Origin: Nitrospinaceae bacterium
GTDB taxonomy: Bacteria > Nitrospinota > Nitrospinia > Nitrospinales > VA-1
Assembly (NCBI GenBank): GCA_029261695.1
Contig: JAJDAV010000028.1
Coordinates: forward strand, 1 to 52,708
Direction of reading: 5' to 3'
DNA length: 52,708 nucleotides
Numbering within the stretch: the stretch's first letter is position 1; the number at the start of each line of letters is the position of its first letter. The notes beneath the pieces were generated by a model that worked only from the letters and a program-made list of their open reading frames with translations, was not told the origin of the DNA and made no database searches. A program made the translations under genes and the position numbers. Shown here piece by piece: positions 36,893 through 45,443 of this stretch.

Positions 36893-38872
36893 TCATGGAC
36901 TAATTCTTTTAAAACTAAACCCCTGATCCTTGAGCACTTGCATCAACCAAATTGCATTCTCAGGTTTTTTAAAAGCCCCCACTAAAACCCTGAAAGAGGC
37001 AGCTCCGCCCGTCGCCTCATTTGAGATTGACAAAAATCCAGAAACTCGCTTTAACCTAAGTTTTTCAAGAAGTTGCCTAGCCTCCCCTATTGATTCCACA
37101 GCCCCCACTTGCAAAGCAAAGGGATATGGAATTGCCGTTGCATGGCTGGCCAAACGTTTTCCCCTTAGATCCTTTATCACCCTTAGTGCCCGATCCCATG
37201 TAGCAAATCGACCTATATAAACTCGATACATCTGGATATCTTTTGAAATTCGAACCGGTACGGTATAAGCATCATATCCATTTTCTCTTAATTTATTGGA
37301 AGCAGAAACAGCCTTGGATTCATTAGAGTGGCTGGATACATGTATTACAAAAGGATTTTTATTTTTTAATTTATCCTTTTCTTTGCGAAGAGATTCCGTG
37401 ACTACATGTTTTTCAGCATAGAACTTTTCTTCCGCAATTTTCCAATTTCCATTTTCCCAATCCACTTTTATTTCTTTTGTCCCCATGCTTTCTAAAGATT
37501 TCGAAAAAAAATGTTGTTCGAATACCACCCAAGTTCCATCTTGTTTAGAGATCAAATTTTGTGAAGATAAAACCAAACTGGGGTCCGGGAATTTTAAAAA
37601 CAGGCTTTTCTTCTTTTTCCGTACCGAGCTTTCCAGCGGGGATATCTTTTTGGAGCTTTCTGAAATATATTCACGATAATAAGAAATATGCTTATCGATA
37701 TCATTTCCCTCCCAAGAAGACTTCCATCCAGCAACCCAATCGAAAATAGAAGCGACTTGATCTAGCCTCTCCACAGGGAGCGGAATTTCCTGAACACTAG
37801 GAGTAATCTCATCAGCCACATGGTTTTTTTCTTTTGTTAATTTCCATTCCTGAGCTTGGTGATTTAAAATATTCTTGGCTGTTTGCAGATCAATTTTCGT
37901 CGCCAGCTTCTCAATCTCTGTCTTATCCAGTATCGTACCGGCTTGAATTCCATTTATATTCCCATAGATGAACTTATCAATATTCCTCAGCCACAGAGCC
38001 ACTGCAAGCTGCGCAGGATGGATATTCTGGGCTTTTAGTCTCCTGGCTGCGGCAAACAAGCCTTCTCCTTTTCCAAGCTCAATGGTTTCTCCGGGGGATG
38101 GGGCCAAAAACCCATTACTCAAAGCTGTTTTCACTTGCCCGGATACTGGGGGTGAATGAGCAGAAAGAGAAGATACGGTTTTGGGAGTCGCCCAAATTGC
38201 ACCAGAAAGCCTTCGACGATTTTTCGAAACGCTCACAATTGTTGTAGGAGCAACTGCCAAAATTTTAACAGCAGAGGCTGATTTTTTTTCTGTTTCAACA
38301 TCAGGCTTTTGAAGCAAATCAGCAGTTTCCGGTTCAGACACCTCACTATTTTTTGGGGGAGGTAAAGCTTTTTCTTTTTCGGCTGGAGCATTTTTATCTG
38401 CGACTGCCGTTTTATCCTGAGGTGCGATTGTTTCTTTCTTTTTCTTTCCTAAGGCGTTAAGAGCCAGCCCTTGTTGAAAGTCCACCGTTATCAGGAAGTT
38501 TTCCAGCAAGGTCCCGCCATTATGTTTGGCAATGACCACGAGATTAAAAGAAGGAAAAAATAAGGGAGTTTTAGAAAAAACACGGATAATTTTCTTCGTT
38601 CCAGGGGCAGCGGCGGGTTTCTCCAACTCCAATAAGTCCACCAAAGACGGTCGTATTAAACCCAGCTTATCATAATCATCAACATCTCCCAGAATCACGT
38701 CATAGGAAGCATCACTATCCAAATGAACGTCAAATGAAGCATTAAATGTTTCTCCAAACTTACTTTTTATTTCTATATTTCCAACAAAAAATGCTGCAGC
38801 AGGGTTAGCAATTATCAGCACTACAAAAACTACCGCACTTGAAAAATTGAGTTTTTGTTTTTGCCTAACCAT
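36893..38872 (-). CDS. FimV-like / NTF2-like / double SPOR-domain envelope protein
   Basis: About 659 residues from the ATG at 38872; the ORF track starts 51 bp earlier at a TTG. The signal peptide fits best from 38872 (NFSSAVVFVVLIIANPAAA). A FimV-type N-terminal domain follows (GNIEIKSKFGETFNASFDV, VFSKTPLFFPSFNLVV), then a Pro/Lys/Glu-rich linker. Next comes a FimV-like peptidoglycan/LysM region (LAVALWLRNIDKFIYGNING) and an NTF2-like segment (VAGWKSSWEGNDIDKHISYY). Two C-terminal SPOR domains (NPFVIHVSSHSNESKAVSAS and PYPFALQVGAVESIGEARQL) bind denuded peptidoglycan in the family. The protein is probably periplasmic and cell-wall-associated. The domain combination is unusual. The start choice is uncertain as neither has a good Shine-Dalgarno. 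Confidence 0.8.
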   Translation of the reverse strand: MVRQKQKLNFSSAVVFVVLIIANPAAAFFVGNIEIKSKFGETFNASFDVHLDSDASYDVILGDVDDYDKLGLIRPSLVDLLELEKPAAAPGTKKIIRVFSKTPLFFPSFNLVVIAKHNGGTLLENFLITVDFQQGLALNALGKKKKETIAPQDKTAVADKNAPAEKEKALPPPKNSEVSEPETADLLQKPDVETEKKSASAVKILAVAPTTIVSVSKNRRRLSGAIWATPKTVSSLSAHSPPVSGQVKTALSNGFLAPSPGETIELGKGEGLFAAARRLKAQNIHPAQLAVALWLRNIDKFIYGNINGIQAGTILDKTEIEKLATKIDLQTAKNILNHQAQEWKLTKEKNHVADEITPSVQEIPLPVERLDQVASIFDWVAGWKSSWEGNDIDKHISYYREYISESSKKISPLESSVRKKKKSLFLKFPDPSLVLSSQNLISKQDGTWVVFEQHFFSKSLESMGTKEIKVDWENGNWKIAEEKFYAEKHVVTESLRKEKDKLKNKNPFVIHVSSHSNESKAVSASNKLRENGYDAYTVPVRISKDIQMYRVYIGRFATWDRALRVIKDLRGKRLASHATAIPYPFALQVGAVESIGEARQLLEKLRLKRVSGFLSISNEATGGAASFRVLVGAFKKPENAIWLMQVLKDQGFSFKRISP

Positions 38873-39113
38873 AAATTTGATGGGTTGATTTTTTTGAGGA
38901 AAGAAGCGGGTTATTATCTTCAATTTTTTTTTAAACAGTTACTACCTATATAGTAATCCGACTATTGGGATTTTCAAAATTGGATTTTCACCTAACAGGG
39001 AGGAAATAAATAAAGCAAAATAAATTCTAAAAACGAAAAAATTAGTTCATCAATAAGGAATGAAATTTCAACAACTCATGGGCAGGATTTAAACTGGATA
39101 GAAGGGATGAATC

Positions 39114-39536
39114 TTAGCCTTTTCGGAGGCGGCTCAACTCTTTTTTCTCAAACTTCCTGAACTTCCCACTATTAGCATCCTCAGGCATTCGGGTTTTTCG
39201 TTCATGCTGATTATGCATCCAGTCCTTTTCAATATAATGGCAGGACCTGCATTCTCGTGCTTTTCTAAAAACACGACTTTTGTACAGCCCTCGTACATTT
39301 GAAACATGGAGAGGTGAATCAAAATCTTTGTGTATATGGCAGCTTTGACAATATTCGCCAATTACTTTATTGGCTTTTCCTGGTCGCAAATCGCCCTTGA
39401 AAGCTTCTTCAACTTCCACATTAGTGCAACCCATTAAAACTGTAAACAGAAGTGCAGAAAAAACGACACCGTTTCTCCTCAACCTTAAAATCTCGAAGAG
39501 AGACTTAATGGATTTTTGATAGTTCTCCATTTCCAA
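39114..39536 (-). CDS. Predicted diheme c-type cytochrome lipoprotein
   Basis: 140 residues. A hydrophobic segment ends in a lipobox-like LLFTVLMGC, followed by two CxxCH heme-binding motifs (CQSCH and CRSCH). Extra His residues (HIHKD, HVSN, HNQH) could be distal ligands. The tail is very basic (GKFRKFEKKELSRLRKG). It is likely periplasmic and membrane-anchored, carrying electrons. It is the neighbour of the lytic transglycosylase gene (49 bp), but no metabolic context is visible. Redox partner unknown. Confidence 0.8.
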   Translation of the reverse strand: MEMENYQKSIKSLFEILRLRRNGVVFSALLFTVLMGCTNVEVEEAFKGDLRPGKANKVIGEYCQSCHIHKDFDSPLHVSNVRGLYKSRVFRKARECRSCHYIEKDWMHNQHERKTRMPEDANSGKFRKFEKKELSRLRKG

Positions 39537-39585
39537 TTCCTAATAAGGGGTAACTTTAAAATACAAAATAAATGAGCGACCCATC

Positions 39586-40257
39586 CTAAATCGGTTGGAA
39601 ACGTATTTCTCTGTAATTTTTTAAGACTTTTCGGGAGTAACGCTTGGGTTGATAACCTTTGCGAAGATACTTACTTAAACGTGAGGGACCATGGTTATAA
39701 GCCTCAAGTGCCAAAGTTAAGTCACCAAATCGAGCCACCATTTTATTCAGGTAATAGGCTCCCAGAGCTATATTCTTCTCTGGATCAAAAAGGGTCCGCG
39801 TCCCCTTCCACTTCAGGCGAGTTTCAGAAGCCAAAGCTACGGCTGTAGCAGGCTTTAATTGCATCAGCCCACGTGCTCCACGATTGGACTTAGCCCAATT
39901 ATAAAAAGAGCTTTCGGTGATTATCAATGCTGTTAAAAAAAGAGGATCGTAACCATATTTCTTACTTTCTAAAACTATCCACTCAGGAATGCGAACATCG
40001 TTTTTTTCGTCTAGCCCAGTGTAATATTTAGAAATTACTTCCCCAATTCTATCTCTTACCCGGTCTTCATAGGCTTGTTCTTGCACAAGGCGTGAATCTT
40101 TAGCCTTACTGAAAACAACAGTTTCCACCCGAGCCATGTCCAAAAAGAATGGCGATAAACCACTAACGTAATGCGGGGTTTTACCCGTAAAGAACCCTGT
40201 AAATGCTAAAATTAAAAAAACAGATATTAAGTTTTTTGCTGTCTTATTATTTGTCAT
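39586..40257 (-). CDS. Lytic transglycosylase (SLT family)
   Basis: 223 residues with an N-terminal membrane anchor or signal (ISVFLILAFTGFFTG). The SLT domain spans ~100-215: YGYDPLFLTALIITESSFYNWAKSNRGARGLMQLKPATA, with catalytic Glu in ITESSF, then GAYYLNKMVARFGDLTLALEAYNHGP. It cleaves peptidoglycan with formation of 1,6-anhydro-muropeptides in the periplasm. The single domain and lone position do not indicate a secretion-system-dedicated enzyme. Confidence 0.93.
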   Translation of the reverse strand: MTNNKTAKNLISVFLILAFTGFFTGKTPHYVSGLSPFFLDMARVETVVFSKAKDSRLVQEQAYEDRVRDRIGEVISKYYTGLDEKNDVRIPEWIVLESKKYGYDPLFLTALIITESSFYNWAKSNRGARGLMQLKPATAVALASETRLKWKGTRTLFDPEKNIALGAYYLNKMVARFGDLTLALEAYNHGPSRLSKYLRKGYQPKRYSRKVLKNYREIRFQPI

Positions 40258-40591
40258 ATTTTCTTATCGGCTTTTAAGCTGGTAAACCTTAAATGTCTTT
40301 GCCTGAAAGGTGTTATAGACTTTGAACGGACTGGGCGATCAGGTCAGAAATCCCTTTAAGGAAGAAAAAGAATCAAGGAACTCTGGAAGTTTAAAACTGT
40401 AACCATTATATTAAAATTGTACTAGGGTTGTCAATTTAGCTTACAAAAAACTATGGCAGAATGCGATAAATTGCCAAAAATGGTTTACTTTCATTGGAAA
40501 AATAAATATACTTTTCTACATAAATCATTGAAATATATATAGTTATAATATTTTCGGCGGTTTTGTATCGCCTGCTGGAAACAAAAATAAA
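40258..40591. other. AT-rich intergenic region between divergent genes
   Basis: 334 bp between the divergently transcribed lytic transglycosylase and the acidic FliL-like gene. It must hold both promoters, but I find no match close enough to the TTGACA/TATAAT consensus to report, and no RNA gene. Confidence 0.5.
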
Positions 40592-42403
40592 ATGGCGGAA
40601 GACAAAGAAAACAAAAAAGATTCAGACGCAGATTCGGATCTCGACAATATGCTCGATGGTCTCATCAGCGGAGACAATGAGACGGAGTCTGAAGAAGCAA
40701 GCGAAAGCACTCCCGAGCCTGAACTCGACAATATGCTCGATGATCTGATCAGCGGGGACAATGAGACGGAGTCTGAAGAAGCAAGCGAAAGTACTACCGA
40801 GCCTGAACTCGACAACATGCTCGATGACCTCATCAGTGGAGATACCCAAACCCAAGAGGACTCTGGAGAAACCTTGAGTGAATCAGGGGAGGAACTGGAG
40901 TTAGACACGATGGCCGATAAACCTAAAAATGAGTCTCCTGAGTCAGTAAAAGAAGAGGAAGCTGAATCTGTTGATTTGAATGATGAATCACCTGACGAAG
41001 AGGATGAAGATTTAGATAGCCTATTGGACGATATTCTCAATGACGAAGATGAGGATGAAGACAAAAAGGAAGAAGCCAATGATGAACCAGTCGCTTCTCA
41101 AGAAACCGACGAAACGGATCCTCCTGTAGAAGTAGACGATGAGGAGGAGGAAGATCAAGAAGAAAATCAAGAAGAAAATGAATTAGCAGAAACTTCTGAA
41201 GAGGTTGTTGAAGAACCCGTCGAAGAAAAAACCGAAGAGGCAACAGAAGAAAAAGCAGAAGAACCCGCCGAAGATATGAGCGATGAAGATATGTGGGCCG
41301 CCGCCTTTGCCGACCAGGAAACTACAGAACAAACCGCTGAAGGTGAAAAAACCGAAGAGGCAACGGAAGAAAAAGCAGAAGAGCCTGCTGCCGAAATGAG
41401 TGAAGAAGATATGTGGGCCGAGGCTTTTGCTGACCAGGAATCTACAGAACAAACTGCAGAAGGTGAAAAAACCGAAGAGGAAGCAGAAGAAACAGAACAA
41501 GAAGCTGAAGACGAAGAAGATGAGGAAGAAGACGAAGAAGAAAACGACGAGGAAGACGACGAGGAAGAAAATGACGAGGAAGAAGACGAAGAAGATGCTG
41601 CAGCAGCTGAGTTAGGAATCTCGGAGGACGATTATCCAGAAGATGACGATGAAGAATATGATGATGAAGATGAAGAAGAGGAAGAAAGAATAAAAATAGG
41701 ACCGATTTCGGTTCCTGCTACCAAAACAGGAAAAATGATGTTGGCAGGGGGTGCGCTAGGTATTTTGTTGACCGCAGGAGGCGTGTATTTCGCTATGCAA
41801 ACATTCGCCCCTCCTGAACTTGCGGAAGTGGAAAAAACAGAGGCTGAAGTTCCTGAAGGCTTAACCCCCAAAAATGACGAAAGTAAAATTCCTACACCGG
41901 AAGAGGAAGCTGCTCCCCAACCAAGTTCCAAAGAAGAAACAAAGAAACCTGATGTCCCAGGAATGACTAAAGAAGATACTAAATCTGATGTTGCTCAGGA
42001 AATTAATAAATCAGAAACCCTGTCAGAGGCTGCAAAATCTATAGAAGTGGTTGAAGAAGATTCTGAGGGACTACTGGCCGCCTTGTCACCTGAAGCTAAA
42101 ATGGTTAAGCTTGCAACCATAATGCCAGTTGCCTTTGATGTAAATGACATCAGAGTTTTAAGCTTCACACTTGAAATAACTTTTGATAATGAATCTGGGG
42201 CGAAGGTTTTGCAAAATGCCCTACCTTACTTTGAAGAAATCACAGTACAAACGGTTGAAAGGTTTTTGAGTAGAAAGTTTTATAATGATATTCTCTATGT
42301 AAAAGAGAAACTGCAAAAACGTTTAAAACTCGCTTATAACAAGAAAATTGAAGGTAACAGTAGGGTCAAAAAAATTAAATTCGAAGACTTTTTGATTCAA
42401 TAA
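40592..42403 (+). CDS. Highly acidic, repeat-containing FliL-like membrane protein
   Basis: 603 residues. Residues ~17-86 hold three 28-residue repeats around LDNMLDDLISGD. Residues ~212-291 are two 40-residue repeats around MSDEDMWAAAFADQ. Much of the rest to ~350 is almost pure Glu/Asp. A single transmembrane segment follows (MMLAGGALGILLTAGGVYFAM), then a Pro-rich linker. The C-terminal ~105 residues resemble FliL (VKLATIMPVAFDVNDIRVLSFTLEITF ... VKKIKFEDFLIQ). FliL is a flagellar stator-associated protein. LDNMLDDLISG recalls FliM/FliN N-terminal peptides, by eye only. No flagellar genes are nearby. The long acidic part is likely disordered and cytoplasmic. Confidence 0.7.
   Translation: MAEDKENKKDSDADSDLDNMLDGLISGDNETESEEASESTPEPELDNMLDDLISGDNETESEEASESTTEPELDNMLDDLISGDTQTQEDSGETLSESGEELELDTMADKPKNESPESVKEEEAESVDLNDESPDEEDEDLDSLLDDILNDEDEDEDKKEEANDEPVASQETDETDPPVEVDDEEEEDQEENQEENELAETSEEVVEEPVEEKTEEATEEKAEEPAEDMSDEDMWAAAFADQETTEQTAEGEKTEEATEEKAEEPAAEMSEEDMWAEAFADQESTEQTAEGEKTEEEAEETEQEAEDEEDEEEDEEENDEEDDEEENDEEEDEEDAAAAELGISEDDYPEDDDEEYDDEDEEEEERIKIGPISVPATKTGKMMLAGGALGILLTAGGVYFAMQTFAPPELAEVEKTEAEVPEGLTPKNDESKIPTPEEEAAPQPSSKEETKKPDVPGMTKEDTKSDVAQEINKSETLSEAAKSIEVVEEDSEGLLAALSPEAKMVKLATIMPVAFDVNDIRVLSFTLEITFDNESGAKVLQNALPYFEEITVQTVERFLSRKFYNDILYVKEKLQKRLKLAYNKKIEGNSRVKKIKFEDFLIQ
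40640..40851 (+). repeat. 84-bp coding tandem repeats (units start 40640, 40724, 40808)
   Basis: Unit 1 and unit 2 are nearly identical over 84 bp (CTCGACAATATGCTCGATG...), and unit 3 starts with the same sequence and is cut short. They encode the LDNMLDDLISGD repeats of the FliL-like protein. Confidence 0.9.
41225..41464 (+). repeat. Two 120-bp coding tandem repeats
   Basis: Units start at 41225 and 41345, each encoding 40 residues beginning EKTEEATEEKAEEP and containing DEDMWAAAFADQ or EEDMWAEAFADQ. A third partial unit starts at 41465 (EKTEE). Confidence 0.9.
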
Positions 42404-42427
42404 TAAACTCTCACCAGACCTTTAGCA

Positions 42428-43450
42428 TTAAAACTCCGCATCATCATCAACCTTTTCGGCGGCTAAACATTCCTTTATTTTCCATAGAAGTTTGTCCACC
42501 CCTTCCCCAGTTACTGATGAAATTGTAAATACCAATAGATTCATTTGGGTCAAGGATTCCGTTAATTTTTCCAGATTCTTTATGGATTGAGGATCATCCA
42601 TTTTAGTTGCGACTAAAATTTGTGGCTTTTCGAACAGACTCTCGCTAAAAGCATTTAATTCGATCTGCAATTTTTGGTATCGATCCAGAATATTTTCACA
42701 TTCAACATCAGAAAAATCGACTAGATGAAGAAGCAGTTTGGTCCGTTCTATATGCCGTAAGAACTGATGACCCAACCCCTTACCTATATGAGCCCCTTCT
42801 ATCAGACCGGGGATATCCGCTGCAACAAACGACTCACCCTCTTCCAGCCGTACTATCCCAAGATTTGGAACCAACGTAGTGAAAGGGTATCCTGCAACTT
42901 TAGGTCGAGCATTTGAAATTCGAGATATTAAAGTAGATTTACCGGCATTGGGGAATCCAATAATGCCAACATCAGCCAGTAATTTTAGTTCCAGAAAAAG
43001 CTGATAAGCTTCGCCTGGCTTTCCTTTACCAAATTTTTTTGGGGCTCGGTTGGTGGAAGTTTTAAAGCGGGCATTGCCCTGCCCATAATTACCGCCTTTT
43101 GCGACAACAAATTGTTGGCCTGGTTCTTTCAGATCAACCAACAGTTCTCCAGTTTCCTCATTCTTGATCAATGTACCTGGAGGTAGACGAATGGTAAGGC
43201 TTTTCCCGCTCCTTCCCGTCATCTGATTTCCTTTACCCTGCTTTCCGTTTTCAGCCTGATAAAGTTTCTTATATCTGAGGTCAATTAAAGTGGTGAGGCT
43301 GGAGTCAACTTCGAGAATTAAATCTCCGCCTCTTCCGCCATCGCCGCCATCGGGGCCACCTAGAGCGATGTGCTTTTCGCGCCTGAAACTGCAGCAACCA
43401 TCCCCACCATCTCCTGCTTTTACAGAGATGCTAACCTGATCAATAAACAT
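42428..43450 (-). CDS. obgE: Obg family GTPase
   Basis: 340 residues. The glycine-rich Obg fold is at the N-terminus (VSISVKAGDGGDGCCSFRREKHIALGGPDGGDGGRGGD). The G domain has GFPNAGKSTLI (G1), the DIPGLIEGAH G3 region, and TKMD (G4). It is an essential ribosome-associated GTPase for large-subunit assembly and stress signalling. The usual C-terminal extension is short, ending LAAEKVDDDAEF. It is the last gene of the rplU-rpmA-obg operon. Confidence 0.97.
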   Translation of the reverse strand: MFIDQVSISVKAGDGGDGCCSFRREKHIALGGPDGGDGGRGGDLILEVDSSLTTLIDLRYKKLYQAENGKQGKGNQMTGRSGKSLTIRLPPGTLIKNEETGELLVDLKEPGQQFVVAKGGNYGQGNARFKTSTNRAPKKFGKGKPGEAYQLFLELKLLADVGIIGFPNAGKSTLISRISNARPKVAGYPFTTLVPNLGIVRLEEGESFVAADIPGLIEGAHIGKGLGHQFLRHIERTKLLLHLVDFSDVECENILDRYQKLQIELNAFSESLFEKPQILVATKMDDPQSIKNLEKLTESLTQMNLLVFTISSVTGEGVDKLLWKIKECLAAEKVDDDAEF

Positions 43451-43538
43451 GCGTTTTATTTTTGTATGGGCTATTAAATAATAGCCCGGGGTGGTTTTTC
43501 AAGCTTTGCGTGGAAAAGCTTAGAATGGAGAGACGAGT

Positions 43539-43796
43539 TTAGTTTTGTGGATGGACACTAATTTTTTGAGTTTTGCGATCACGATATTCAAATTTTACAA
43601 CTCCCGCAATTTTTGAAAAAATCGTATAGTCGCTTCCCAGCCCAACATTTTCTCCAGGATGAAAAGAAGTGCCACGTTGGCGCACCAATATTTCCCCTGC
43701 TTTAACCGCTTGTCCGCCATACCTTTTTACGCCTAATCTTTGGCCTCTACTATCACGACCGTTTGAGGTGCTTCCCTGTCCTTTTTTATGTGCCAT
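43539..43796 (-). CDS. rpmA: 50S ribosomal protein L27
   Basis: 85 residues, full length: [29 protein letters not shown] followed by [21 protein letters not shown]. Its N-terminus reaches the peptidyl transferase centre in the ribosome. It starts with MAHKKG, so no N-terminal prepeptide is present. It sits between rplU (18 bp) and obg, the near-universal order. Confidence 0.98.
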   Translation of the reverse strand: MAHKKGQGSTSNGRDSRGQRLGVKRYGGQAVKAGEILVRQRGTSFHPGENVGLGSDYTIFSKIAGVVKFEYRDRKTQKISVHPQN

Positions 43797-43814
43797 GTTC
43801 CGTTTCCCCAGTTA

Positions 43815-44126
43815 TTACGCGTTAATCGCAGTTATCTTCAAACGTGTCATTGATTGACGGTGTCCATTTTTTCTGCGGTAGTTTTTTCGTCTATGTTTTT
43901 TGAATACGATGATTTTTTTATCTCTGTATTGTTCTGTCACTTCACAAACAACAGAGCAGCCTTCCAGAAATGGGTTCCCAACTTTTGCTGAATCTCCTTC
44001 ACCGCAAATAAGAACTTTTTCTAAATTAATGCTTGCACCAACATCACCATCAAGTTTTTCAACTTGAATTTCATCACCTTCAGATACTTTATACTGTTTA
44101 CCACCCGTTTGTATTACTGCAATCAT
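43815..44126 (-). CDS. rplU: 50S ribosomal protein L21
   Basis: 103 residues from the ATG at 44126 ([25 protein letters not shown]), preceded by AGGAG at 8 nt. The ORF track adds 13 residues not found in L21. The conserved end is [23 protein letters not shown]. It binds 23S rRNA and L20. First gene of the operon with rpmA and obg. Confidence 0.97.
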   Translation of the reverse strand: MIAVIQTGGKQYKVSEGDEIQVEKLDGDVGASINLEKVLICGEGDSAKVGNPFLEGCSVVCEVTEQYRDKKIIVFKKHRRKNYRRKNGHRQSMTRLKITAINA

Positions 44127-44255
44127 TCCCATCACTCCTGATTTTCTAACCATAGAAAACGGCAAAGTCCCCGCCCTAGAGTTGTAAATAAAACTGTCAT
44201 ATTATGAAAAAAATGAGGCGATGTCAAGATTTTGCGTAACTCTCGCCCACCAGAC

Positions 44256-44275
44256 TCCACATCGGCTTGTTATTG
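44256..44275 (+). repeat. 20-bp direct repeat, copy 1
   Basis: TCCACATCGGCTTGTTATTG, identical to 48033-48052 and in the same orientation. The two copies bracket the transposase and the remnants of the type I secretion locus. Confidence 0.9.
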
Positions 44276-44300
44276 GCCAACTATGGGGTCAAGAACTATG

Positions 44301-45345
44301 GGGGTCAAGTCCACTCTTGACGGCAACTTTGCAATAAAAGCCCGTATTTCTTCCTCAGCGCTTTATCCTGTTTCATTCTTTCCTGGAACCTCAGGCATTG
44401 AGAACCCACGGTCCGGTAGGAACTAAACCCGAAATGAGCCCCAATCGCAGAAAGCTTCAATCCAGACAGTTCTTTCGATAATACCAGGGCGAATTGTCGA
44501 GGAAGATTAGAAACTCCACGTTTCCCTGTCAAAAGATGTTCTCCCTCCACCTTGAACACCCGGCAAATCTCTTTCTTGATACTTCTAATTACCTCTTCAC
44601 TGCGGAGTCTTCTTTTTTCTTGTATCTCAATCTCAGGTGAAGGGTCGCTAAATATGTATTTCTCTTTAACCTGCCTAAGAAATTCCATGTCTCCCAAAAT
44701 GCTCCCTGATTTTTTAGAAGAATAAAATTTTTCAAGCTCATCATTTTCTCCTTTTTCCGCCATGAACCGTTTATACAAATCAATAGATTTCTTACGATTT
44801 TTGGAAAAGTATCCCAACACAAAATCCTTATCCAGACCAGTAGCTGAGGCCTGGATGTCAATATAAGACTTATGGCTACTCCACTTAAACTGACTTGTTC
44901 GTTCCACCATATTGGCTTTAATAGGGTTTTTGTGAATATAACGCACCACCTGAATTAAATAGGAGTCCTCCTGAACCAGAATACTTTTATAACGTCCCCG
45001 AAACAAGGGACCGTCACGATGGTGTTCTTGATTAAATCTTTGGGTATAGACGCCGTTCAAATGTCTCATAAATCGCGAGATATTGCCCAAAGGTGTGCAA
45101 ACTAAAATATGGTAGTGGTTAGGCATCAAACAATAGCTATAAAATTTCACGGAAAAAAAACGACTTGCCTCTTCAAGCGTAGTCAGAAAAGCCTCATAAT
45201 CCTTATTACTAAGAAAAGTAAGGTTTTGGTTTAATCCACGGTTCATCACATGATAAACCGCACCCGGATATTCAATGCGCAGAGGCCTACTCATTATCGA
45301 AGTTTACTCTTCCAGAAAGAAGCAGTCAAGAGTGGACTTGACCCC
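44301..45345 (-). mobile_element. RAYT/IS200-like element with 21-bp inverted ends
   Basis: The ends are GGGGTCAAGTCCACTCTTGAC (44301-44321) and its exact complement (45325-45345). Each end is itself a palindrome, GTCAAG-N6-CTTGAC, as in REP sequences. The element is 1,045 bp and holds only the Y1 transposase gene, whose stop codon lies inside the left end. A near-duplicate of CTATGGGGTCAAG sits just outside the left end (44281-44293). Confidence 0.8.
44305..45294 (-). CDS. REP-associated (IS200-like, Y1) transposase
   Basis: 329 residues. The start MSRPLRIEYPGAVYHVMNRG is typical of TnpA_REP. The HUH motif is His60-Tyr61-His62 in LMPNHYHILV, and the likely catalytic Tyr is Tyr112 in SYLIQVVRYIHKNP. 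The C-terminal part has a DnaA-like helix-turn-helix (LSAIGAHFGFSSYRTVG). The enzyme makes single-strand nicks at hairpin ends. It looks intact. Its inverted flanks carry REP-like palindromes. Confidence 0.9.
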   Translation of the reverse strand: MSRPLRIEYPGAVYHVMNRGLNQNLTFLSNKDYEAFLTTLEEASRFFSVKFYSYCLMPNHYHILVCTPLGNISRFMRHLNGVYTQRFNQEHHRDGPLFRGRYKSILVQEDSYLIQVVRYIHKNPIKANMVERTSQFKWSSHKSYIDIQASATGLDKDFVLGYFSKNRKKSIDLYKRFMAEKGENDELEKFYSSKKSGSILGDMEFLRQVKEKYIFSDPSPEIEIQEKRRLRSEEVIRSIKKEICRVFKVEGEHLLTGKRGVSNLPRQFALVLSKELSGLKLSAIGAHFGFSSYRTVGSQCLRFQERMKQDKALRKKYGLLLQSCRQEWT

Positions 45346-45425
45346 TTAATTGCCCCCGAGGAAAAATTGGCGTAAGCAGCTTGTGCCAACAAACTGTCCC
45401 GATAAGCTTGATTAATTGTAGTCAT
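45294..45425 (-). pseudogene. 5' remnant of a probable type I secreted protein, cut by the RAYT element
   Basis: A 43-codon ORF starting at an ATG (45425) with an excellent AAGGGGG ribosome-binding site. It encodes MTTINQAYRDSLLAQAAYAN FSSGAIKG, then runs into the 21-bp inverted repeat and stops at 45294. The first ~25 residues resemble the start of large RTX/T1SS-exported proteins. The rest of the gene is absent. Identification is by N-terminal style only, backed by the adjacent HlyD gene. Confidence 0.5.
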
Positions 45426-45443
45426 AATAAACCCCCTTATTCA

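Noticed and set aside
40543-41079. Minus-strand Ser-rich ORF (178 aa) opposite the acidic FliL-like gene
   Set aside because: Poly-Ser is the antisense reading of GAA/GAT codons; no ribosome-binding site or domain.
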